From JAGOSA01 sp039795715 (GTDB taxonomy: Bacteria > Patescibacteriota > Minisyncoccia > Phycocordibacterales > UBA9973): a DNA stretch of 10,410 nucleotides. The stretch lies in assembly GCA_039795715.1 (NCBI GenBank), contig JBDKLD010000069.1:1-10410 (forward strand), read 5' to 3'. Every line of letters begins with the position of its first letter. Position 1 is the stretch's first letter. Shown here one piece after another: positions 5,520 to 10,410 of this stretch. Both the position numbers and the translations under genes were made by a program. Below the pieces are notes generated by a model. That model did not search any database, had not been told where the DNA came from, and worked only from the letters and a program-made list of their open reading frames with translations.

Positions 5520-6099
5520 AAAGCGTCATCGCCTTCTCGCGACCTTCACCAATCATAGTTTCAAGCGCTTCGTTCGCGCGCTTCCAGACTTTTTTTAACT
5601 CAACCATGTCACTATCACGAAATTTTGTCATGAGGAATTTTATTATTTTATCTTCACCACTCGGCTTTTTGACCATACCTTTTGGTGTATGCGGGGAAAC
5701 GCCCATGCGAATACGGGGAAAGGCTTCTGACTTTACGGCTTTGATTACAGAAGCGAGGCCATTGTGACCACCAGCGCTACGATTGAAAGAAATTTTCATT
5801 TTACCAACCGGTAGATCGAGGTCATCATAGACAACACACATAGATTCGAGCGCTTTTTTTGATAGCAAAAGCGGTCGCACCGAATTGCCGGAATTATTCA
5901 TAAATGTTTCCGGATTGATGAGTGTGGCTTTTTTTCCGCCGATCATTCCTGTCGCGGTGCGGGCCTTGAGTTTCTTGTCATCTTTCCAATCAGAAAAATC
6001 ATTTTTCTTGGCAACATACTCCAAAAAACTACGGCCAGTATTGTGCCTACTTCCCTCGTATTCTTTGCCCGGATTCCCGAGTCCAACTATATACAACAT
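5509..6099 (-). CDS. pth: Peptidyl-tRNA hydrolase (bacterial Pth family)
   Basis: This 196-aa protein has the normal family length. Pth hydrolyses the ester bond of peptidyl-tRNA released by stalled ribosomes and returns free tRNA in the cytoplasm. The signature residues are present: N9 in GLGNPG, catalytic H19 in SRHNTG, N68 in ETFMNNSG, D92 in YDDLDLPVGK and N113 in GGHNGL, equivalent to Asn10, His20, Asn68, Asp93 and Asn114 of the Escherichia coli enzyme. The ATG at 6099 begins directly with the conserved MLYIVGLGNPG and has TATAAT exactly six bases upstream, so the message is probably leaderless. The gene runs opposite to lepB, from which it is separated by a foldback element, and converges on the coiled-coil gene with an 11-base overlap. 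No terminator is visible between those two. Confidence 0.96.
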   Translation of the reverse strand: MLYIVGLGNPGKEYEGSRHNTGRSFLEYVAKKNDFSDWKDDKKLKARTATGMIGGKKATLINPETFMNNSGNSVRPLLLSKKALESMCVVYDDLDLPVGKMKISFNRSAGGHNGLASVIKAVKSEAFPRIRMGVSPHTPKGMVKKPSGEDKIIKFLMTKFRDSDMVELKKVWKRANEALETMIGEGREKAMTLFND

Positions 6100-6105
6100 G
6101 TGGTG

Positions 6106-6111
6106 ATTATA
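6106..6111 (-). promoter_or_regulatory. -10 box (TATAAT) for pth, leaderless type
   Basis: The reverse strand reads TATAAT-CACCAC-ATG. Transcription would begin at or next to the start codon. The -35 position (TTCCAT, 6129-6134) is poor. Confidence 0.6.
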
Positions 6112-6133
6112 GAATAATCGTAATTTTTATGGA

Positions 6134-6273
6134 AGCCCGAATAAGAAATAGAGTTTTCGAGGGGGCTCCGCACTACTCAATACTGCCTCTGGCATTGGAC
6201 GGCCCGAGGACCGAGAAAATTTTCACCAGAAAATTTTCGTACCCCGAGGAAATTACTATTTCTTATTCGGGCT
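6134..6273. repeat. 140-bp foldback element with perfect 18-bp terminal inverted repeats (MITE/REP-like)
   Basis: AGCCCGAATAAGAAATAG (6134-6151) and its exact reverse complement (6256-6273) enclose a 104-base interior. The interior is itself structured: the palindrome GAAAATTTTC occurs twice (6215-6224 and 6229-6238) separated by ACCA, so it can form a 10-bp hairpin, and CAAT-ACT-GCC pairs with GGC-ATTG around TCT at 6179-6198. No ORF is present and no clear target-site duplication flanks the ends. It lies between the divergent pth and lepB genes, outside the -10 boxes of both. It could be a non-autonomous mobile element, a REP-like repeat or a structured RNA; a single copy is visible here. 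Confidence 0.7.
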
Positions 6274-6349
6274 GGTATTTTGCAAAAGAGCTTTAATTAA
6301 GATATTTTGTATAAAACACCACTCCAAACCACATTGTGTCAAGCTTATC

Positions 6350-6355
6350 TATACT
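6350..6355 (+). promoter_or_regulatory. Possible -10 box for the lepB-hisS-def-fmt cluster
   Basis: TATACT matches TATAAT in five of six bases and lies 14 bases before the lepB ATG, giving a predicted leader of about 8 bases. No good -35 is at the proper distance; TTGTGT is only 10 bases upstream. TATAAA at 6310-6315 is another candidate with a longer leader. Confidence 0.4.
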
Positions 6356-6369
6356 GTACAATTACGGCA

Positions 6370-6954
6370 ATGGAAAATACAAATGATCCAATCGAAAATC
6401 CAAAAAGAAAAGGAGCGTTTATTTGGGACCTCATCAAATTCTGTCTTATCTCACTTGCAATAGTTTTACCAGTCAGACTTTTTATTGCTCAGCCATTTAT
6501 CGTCTCTGGCAAATCCATGTACCCAACATTCGACAATGGTCAGTACCTCATCGTCGACGAAATTACCTACAAACTAGAGGACCCAAAACGTGGCGATGTC
6601 ATTATTTTTCATTTCCCAAACAACCAAAAAGAGTATTTTATCAAGCGCATAATCGGCCTCCCTGGAGAAACGATTTCAATAAGCGACGGCAAGGTCAATA
6701 TAGTTAACGAAGCGAATAAAGACGGTTTCTCGCTCACAGAGCCATATATGGACAGCAAGCTCAGCGACATGGCACCCAAGACACTTTCAGATACTGACTA
6801 CTTCGTGATGGGAGACAACCGCGAAGCAAGCTACGATTCACGAGCTTGGGGAACGCTCAGCCACGACCTCATCGTTGGACGCGCGCTTGTACGACTTGTT
6901 CCATTCAATGACGCCGCACTTTTCCCAGGTAAATACCAATATACAAATGAGTAA
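6370..6954 (+). CDS. lepB: Signal peptidase I
   Basis: This 194-aa membrane-bound serine protease removes signal peptides from exported preproteins on the outer face of the cytoplasmic membrane. One N-terminal helix (about 18-40) is followed by the catalytic Ser49 in SGKSMYPT and the general base Lys92 in FIKRIIGLPGE, as in the Ser/Lys dyad of the family; the conserved GDNR-x-x-S-x-DSR box is near 155-166 (GDNREASYDSR). The size fits the short Gram-positive type with one membrane helix. The frame continues upstream to a TTG at 6307, but ATG 6370 is chosen because the sequence from there (MENTNDPIENPKRK) looks like a normal cytosolic leader and a -10-like TATACT lies just upstream. It overlaps hisS by 8 bases. 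The surface protein at the left edge is a plausible kind of substrate. Confidence 0.95.
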   Translation: MENTNDPIENPKRKGAFIWDLIKFCLISLAIVLPVRLFIAQPFIVSGKSMYPTFDNGQYLIVDEITYKLEDPKRGDVIIFHFPNNQKEYFIKRIIGLPGETISISDGKVNIVNEANKDGFSLTEPYMDSKLSDMAPKTLSDTDYFVMGDNREASYDSRAWGTLSHDLIVGRALVRLVPFNDAALFPGKYQYTNE

Positions 6955-8245
6955 AAAAGAAAACTCCTCGGGGACAAAGCCTAAAAAAGACGTGCAGACG
7001 CTCAAAGGTATGCGAGACCTGCTCGCTGATGATTTTTTCAATCTACAAGGTTTTTATGACAAGGCACAAGAAATCGCACTCTACTACGGCTTCAAACCAA
7101 TTGAAACACCTATTCTCGAATCAGAAGAAATTTTCACGAGCTCTATCGGCGAAGGTACTGACATTATCGACAAAGAGATGTACGCTTTCCGCACCAAGAG
7201 CGGTGACCGTATCGCCATGCGCCCTGAACACACAGCGAGCCTCATGCGCGCGTACATCGAGCACGGTCTACAATCAGAACCACAGCCAGTGATGCTCTAC
7301 CACTACGGTCCAGTATTTCGCCACGACAATCCGCAAGCCGGACGTTACCGTCAATTCTACCAATTCGATCTCGATATTTTAGGTTCCGAGAAATCTATCA
7401 ACGACGCGCTCGCCATCAAGACAGCTTGGGCAATTCTCGAGGATTCAGGCGCAACCGACCTCATGGTAGACATCAACTCTATCGGCGACAAAGAGTGTCG
7501 ATCACACTATGTTCGCGAGCTCACCAACTACTACAAAAAGCATATTGCCGAACTCGGTCCAATAGATAAAGAGCGCCTCAAGAACAATCCACTCCGTATT
7601 CTCGATTCAAAAGATGAAAAAACAATCATCGTCAACGAGGGCGCGCCAGAAGCTGTGACCTATCTCTGTTCAAATTGTAAAAAACATTTCAAAGAAGTGC
7701 TGGAGTACCTCGAGAGCATGGGTATACCTTACCGTATCAACAAATTCCTGGTGCGCGGGCTTTCATACTACACTCGCACCGTTTTTGAAATCTCCACAAC
7801 AGTTGAAGAAAAAACACTTACCGTTTGTGGTGGTGGTCGCTATGACTACCTCGGCCGAGAACTTGGCAGTAAGAAAGACATTCCAGCTGTCGGCGCATCA
7901 TTTGGAGTTGATCGCCTCCTCATGCAACCTTGGTACAAGAAACACCCACCACGCGTTCTCAAAAAACCAAAGATGTACTTCATCCAACTCGGTATGGAAG
8001 CCAAACTTCGCAGTCTTGGCGTCATCGATATCCTCCGCAAATGTCATATGCCAATCGCCCAATCCCTTTCCAAAGACTCACTCGGAGCACAGCTCGGCTA
8101 CGCAGAGAAACTCGGTGTTCCATATGCGATTATTTTCGGACAAAAAGAAGCCATGGAAAATGCGGTTATTGTACGTGACATGAAAACTCGCTCACAAAAG
8201 ACAGTCAAACAAAAAGATCTCGCAATCTACCTCAAGGAACTATAG
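6947..8245 (+). CDS. hisS: Histidine-tRNA ligase (class II)
   Basis: This 432-aa enzyme activates histidine with ATP and charges tRNA-His. Motif 2 is at about 123-137 (VFRHDNPQAGRYRQF), the histidine-specific loop at 268-281 (LVRGLSYYTRTVFE) and motif 3 at 315-324 (VGASFGVDRL). The C-terminal ~95 residues form the anticodon-binding domain (MYFIQLGMEAKL ... AIIFGQKE). A C-x-x-C pair (241-244) in an inserted helix region is seen in some bacterial and archaeal HisRS. Two oddities: the loop has Ser where most enzymes have Asp (RGLDYY), and motif 2 reads HDNPQ rather than the common HERPQ. Start: ATG 6947 lies inside the lepB stop region (ATGAGTAA), indicating translational coupling; the frame extends further upstream but those residues do not resemble the family. 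Confidence 0.95.
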   Translation: MSKKENSSGTKPKKDVQTLKGMRDLLADDFFNLQGFYDKAQEIALYYGFKPIETPILESEEIFTSSIGEGTDIIDKEMYAFRTKSGDRIAMRPEHTASLMRAYIEHGLQSEPQPVMLYHYGPVFRHDNPQAGRYRQFYQFDLDILGSEKSINDALAIKTAWAILEDSGATDLMVDINSIGDKECRSHYVRELTNYYKKHIAELGPIDKERLKNNPLRILDSKDEKTIIVNEGAPEAVTYLCSNCKKHFKEVLEYLESMGIPYRINKFLVRGLSYYTRTVFEISTTVEEKTLTVCGGGRYDYLGRELGSKKDIPAVGASFGVDRLLMQPWYKKHPPRVLKKPKMYFIQLGMEAKLRSLGVIDILRKCHMPIAQSLSKDSLGAQLGYAEKLGVPYAIIFGQKEAMENAVIVRDMKTRSQKTVKQKDLAIYLKEL

Positions 8246-8251
8246 AAGCAC

Positions 8252-8767
8252 ATGCCAAAGATTTTGCAAAAAGATGACCCATTACTCCGCAAAACCGCTC
8301 TACATGTCGGCGTAAAAGAATTCGGATCTTCAGCACTTAAAAAGATTGTTAGCACTATGGCAACCTCTCTCGAAGCCGAAGAAGACGGTGTTGCTATCGC
8401 AGCCCCACAAATAGGCATTTCCAAAAGAATATTCGTCATCTCGCATCGTGCATTTGAGGTTGGTAGCAAAGGTAAAAAATTGGCAGATAATCTCATCTGC
8501 ATCAATCCAGAAATTCTTTCAATGTCGAAAGACCGCAAGCTTGTACCAGAAGGTTGTCTCTCTGTTCGCTGGCTCTACGGCAACACACGTCGTGCCTCTC
8601 GAGCAAAACTGAAAGCTATGGATATCGATGGCAAGGAATTTACCGTAAATGGCTCCGGCCTCCTTGCCCAGATTTTCCAACACGAAGTTGACCACCTGGA
8701 TGGCATTCTTTTTATCGACCACGCCAAAGACATAAAGGATTTACCGCCGGAAAGTCTCCCAAAATAA
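8252..8767 (+). CDS. def: Peptide deformylase
   Basis: This 171-aa metalloenzyme removes the formyl group from the N-terminal methionine of nascent proteins. The three family motifs are complete: GVAIAAPQIG (46-55; the common form is GxGLAAxQ), EGCLS (100-104, metal ligand Cys102) and QHEVDH (143-148, metal ligands His144 and His148, catalytic Glu145). It starts six bases after the hisS stop and ends three bases before fmt. The def-fmt pairing is common in bacteria because the two enzymes carry out opposite steps of the formyl-methionine cycle. AAGGA lies 13 bases before the ATG, too far to be an ideal ribosome binding site; the three bases before the ATG are CAC, as in fmt, pth and the cysteine-rich gene. 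Confidence 0.96.
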   Translation: MPKILQKDDPLLRKTALHVGVKEFGSSALKKIVSTMATSLEAEEDGVAIAAPQIGISKRIFVISHRAFEVGSKGKKLADNLICINPEILSMSKDRKLVPEGCLSVRWLYGNTRRASRAKLKAMDIDGKEFTVNGSGLLAQIFQHEVDHLDGILFIDHAKDIKDLPPESLPK

Positions 8768-8770
8768 CAC

Positions 8771-9619
8771 ATGAAATACATCTTTTATGGAACACCCAAG
8801 GAATCTGAGATAGTTCTCGATATTCTAAAATCAAACAATTATATTCCCTCACTCATTATTACCGCGCCAGACAGACCATCTGGCAGAGGCTTGAATATTT
8901 CAGAGAGCCCAGTTTCAATCTGGGCAAAAGAAAATGGAGTAGCACTCCTCAAGCCAGAAAGCCTTAAAAATACAGAGATTGAAGACAAAATAAAATCTGT
9001 AGATGCCGACATCGCAATAGTTTTCGCGTATGGGAAAATAATCCCAGATAATATTCTCAAAATACCAAAGCATGGTACGCTCAATATCCATCCTTCACTG
9101 CTCCCACTCTACCGTGGTTCTTCGCCTATCGAGAACACTATCCTCGCTGGCGATAAGGAGGCTGGTGTTTCAATAATGCTTCTTGACGCATTGATGGATC
9201 ATGGGCCAATAATTTTACAAGAAAAAACAGTTGTGGCAGAAAATGAGTCGGCGCCTGAATTACTCAAGCGACTAGTGAGCAATGGCGCGCATGCGCTGTC
9301 ACTGTGTTTGCCAGACTACATTTCCGGAAAACTTTTACCTAAAGAACAAGATCATAGTAAGGCGACATATACCAAGAAAATTTCAAAACTCGATGGTGAA
9401 ATTAATCTAACTGATGACCCACTCACGCTTTATAGAAAATATCTTGCTTTCATGGACTGGCCTGGAATATATTTTTTTGACCGAGAAAGTTCTGATACGC
9501 GGCGCATCAATATTAAAAAAGCTACATTTCAAAATGGTAAATGTACTATTCTTCGCGTAGTGCCCGAAGGTAAAAAAGAGGTTGCTTACGAAGACTATTT
9601 ACGGAGTAAGAATAAATAA
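8771..9619 (+). CDS. fmt: Methionyl-tRNA formyltransferase
   Basis: This 282-aa enzyme transfers a formyl group from 10-formyl-tetrahydrofolate to initiator Met-tRNA. The N-terminal Rossmann-type domain begins with IFYGTPKES, and the active site is intact: N105 and H107 in LNIHPSLLPLYRGSSPI and D143 in LMDHG, matching the Asn-His-Asp triad. The linker and start of the C-terminal tRNA-binding OB domain are recognisable (ATYTKKISKLDGEINL, then MDWPGIYFF). At 282 residues it is about 30 shorter than the 315-aa Escherichia coli enzyme; the loss is in the C-terminal domain. Codon use is more A/T-ending than in rpsA or hisS. It is the last gene of the cluster, three bases after def, with no Shine-Dalgarno, so translation is probably coupled. 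A convergent gene begins 30 bases beyond its stop. Confidence 0.95.
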   Translation: MKYIFYGTPKESEIVLDILKSNNYIPSLIITAPDRPSGRGLNISESPVSIWAKENGVALLKPESLKNTEIEDKIKSVDADIAIVFAYGKIIPDNILKIPKHGTLNIHPSLLPLYRGSSPIENTILAGDKEAGVSIMLLDALMDHGPIILQEKTVVAENESAPELLKRLVSNGAHALSLCLPDYISGKLLPKEQDHSKATYTKKISKLDGEINLTDDPLTLYRKYLAFMDWPGIYFFDRESSDTRRINIKKATFQNGKCTILRVVPEGKKEVAYEDYLRSKNK

Positions 9620-9644
9620 AAAAGAACCCCGTTGTAGGGGTTCT
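9614..9644 (-). terminator. Terminator of the 9650-10231 gene
   Basis: AGAACCCC (9623-9630) and GGGGTTCT (9637-9644) form a perfect 8-bp stem with a 6-base loop. On the reverse strand the stem is followed by a T-run and further T-rich sequence, while on the plus strand no T-run follows, so it mainly serves the minus-strand gene. It overlaps the last bases of fmt and may also stop fmt transcripts less efficiently. Confidence 0.8.
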
Positions 9645-9649
9645 GGGTA

Positions 9650-10231
9650 TTATGCAAACTGCAACTGTGTTTGATTTTCTTCAATTTCCACATTCATATC
9701 TACCTCAATTTTCGATGGTATATTGATGCTTTTGAAAAAATGTTCCGGGGAAGACATAAGGCTTTCAGCATGAAGTATTGCCTGATTACGGATCTTATTT
9801 ACCGCCGTAACCTTTTTGAGCTTCAAACCATCTTTCTTTTTTAGCCAATAATTTAGACCGTAGATTGTTTCAAATATTTTAATAGATGAAAATCGTCTAC
9901 GGGCTCCTTCATTAGTTGACGATGAAGATGAGACAATAACCGCTACTTTGAAATTAAAAGTTTTGAAGCCTGTATGACTATACCCAAGCGCAAGAGAGTG
10001 TTCAATTCCCTCATTTTGAATAAATGGATATTTTTCAATAATCGTAAAACCTTCTTCTGCAATAGACTTTTGGGCGAGCAATCTAAAGTGAATGATTGTA
10101 AACTCAGTCATCGCTTTTTTCTGAGGAGAAGCATTGTCATCTTTTAAAGACATTGATATTTTGCAAGTATTCAAATTTCGAACACAATCAATAATGTCTT
10201 TTGGTTTAGTGGTTTTTGGTGCTTTTGCCAT
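9650..10231 (-). CDS. Hypothetical protein, 193 aa, no recognised family
   Basis: I do not recognise this protein. It has no signal peptide or membrane helix, so it is probably cytoplasmic. The N-terminus is basic (MAKAPKTTKPKD), the middle has a stretch of five serines (VIVSSSSSTNEGARRRFSS), the region around LNYWLKKKDGLKLKKVT is lysine-rich, and the C-terminus is acidic (KIEVDMNVEIEENQTQLQFA). The mixed charge pattern would fit nucleic-acid or protein binding, but no motif proves this. The ATG at 10231 has no Shine-Dalgarno; AT-rich DNA directly upstream contains AATAAT six bases before it, the spacing of the leaderless-type starts in this window. It converges on fmt with its own terminator between, and is transcribed away from the possible transposase gene at the right edge. 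Confidence 0.7.
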   Translation of the reverse strand: MAKAPKTTKPKDIIDCVRNLNTCKISMSLKDDNASPQKKAMTEFTIIHFRLLAQKSIAEEGFTIIEKYPFIQNEGIEHSLALGYSHTGFKTFNFKVAVIVSSSSSTNEGARRRFSSIKIFETIYGLNYWLKKKDGLKLKKVTAVNKIRNQAILHAESLMSSPEHFFKSINIPSKIEVDMNVEIEENQTQLQFA

Positions 10232-10237
10232 AGTTAT

Positions 10238-10243
10238 ATTATT
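10238..10243 (-). promoter_or_regulatory. Weak -10-like box before the 9650-10231 gene
   Basis: The reverse strand reads AATAAT-ATAACT-ATG, five of six matches to TATAAT at the same six-base distance as for pth and the cysteine-rich gene. The region is very AT-rich, so a chance match is likely. Confidence 0.25.
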
Positions 10244-10341
10244 TAGTTTAAATGAAATTAGCCCTCATTATAACTAAATAAGGCAAGAAGTCAATATCTC
10301 GTAATGGTTCAATACCTTTGCATCACCAAGGGGTGTACGGT

Positions 10342-10410
10342 ATGAAGATGGCATACACAACAAATGAAAAGGTTGGTAGGGTGAGGGTTGCCGCCATTCG
10401 CATGATGAGA
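10342..10410 (+). CDS. N-terminus of a probable IS481-type transposase (truncated by window edge)
   Basis: Only 23 codons are visible, beginning MKMAYTTNEKVGRVRVAAIR and still open at the edge. The Y-T-T-N-x-x-V-x-R-V-R-x-x-A pattern resembles the start of IS481-family transposases (typically YTTNPHxPRVRxxAVxLVRxG), which then continue into a helix-turn-helix and an integrase core not seen here. AAGGGG (10328-10333) eight bases upstream is the strongest Shine-Dalgarno in the window, unlike the resident genes, consistent with a mobile origin. If correct, one end of an insertion sequence should lie within about 10250-10340; I could not identify an inverted repeat without the other end. It could instead be an unrelated gene. 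Confidence 0.45.
   Translation, partial: MKMAYTTNEKVGRVRVAAIRMMR

Noticed and set aside
6307..6369. Longer LepB start at TTG 6307
   Set aside because: The extra 21 residues do not resemble a LepB leader, a -10-like box lies inside this stretch, and the ATG at 6370 gives a normal-length enzyme.
6875..6946. Longer HisRS start at 6875, in-frame and inside lepB
   Set aside because: It would overlap lepB by 80 bases with non-homologous residues; ATG 6947 gives a standard overlapping stop-start junction.
10300..10329. tRNA 3'-end look-alike: GGTTCAATACC followed by CACCA
   Set aside because: The T-stem would contain a mismatch, the distance to CCA is too short for a seven-base acceptor arm, and no matching 5' half, D-arm or anticodon arm lies upstream.

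Overview
The window looks like a chromosomal fragment of a Patescibacteria (Candidate Phyla Radiation) bacterium, most likely from the Parcubacteria side. This rests on protein character read by eye, not on a search: a short four-domain ribosomal protein S1 (368 aa), a surface protein with G-x-A-T-F pseudo-repeats and a YVTN-type propeller, a tiny cysteine-rich protein beginning with YICTGGC, several small orphan membrane or coiled-coil proteins, and very few Shine-Dalgarno sequences. The standard bacterial code fits: TAA, TAG and TGA all end genes, and no gene needs TGA read through, which argues against Gracilibacteria and Absconditabacteria.

Layout. On the minus strand, 1-2011 is the N-terminal 670 residues of a secreted surface protein, preceded upstream by a 74-aa ten-cysteine protein (2062-2286) with a promoter-like TATAAT exactly six bases before its ATG. 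On the plus strand, rpsA (2508-3614) follows a structured leader (about 2390-2495) that can form either a terminator or a competing stem. Next come three small genes without a recognised function: a four-helix membrane protein (3717-4565), a single-helix anchored protein (4635-5024) and a heptad-repeat coiled-coil protein (5121-5519). Each has its own promoter-like sequence, and the first two are followed by clear hairpin terminators. pth (5509-6099, minus) converges on the last of these. Between pth and lepB lies a 140-bp foldback element with perfect 18-bp inverted ends (6134-6273).

A tight plus-strand cluster lepB-hisS-def-fmt (6370-9619) follows, with an 8-bp overlap and gaps of 6 and 3 bases. 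It joins protein maturation and export to translation: Fmt formylates initiator Met-tRNA, Def removes the formyl group from new chains, HisS charges tRNA-His and LepB cleaves signal peptides, while nearby Pth recycles peptidyl-tRNA and S1 serves initiation. An unrecognised 193-aa protein (9650-10231, minus) converges on the cluster, with a hairpin terminator between. The right edge holds the first codons of what resembles an IS481-type transposase, with the strongest ribosome binding site in the window.

I found no CRISPR array, rRNA, tRNA or defence system. The most interesting signals are regulatory: the rpsA leader, the TATAAT-N6-ATG starts, the matched promoters of the two orphan membrane-protein genes, and the foldback element.
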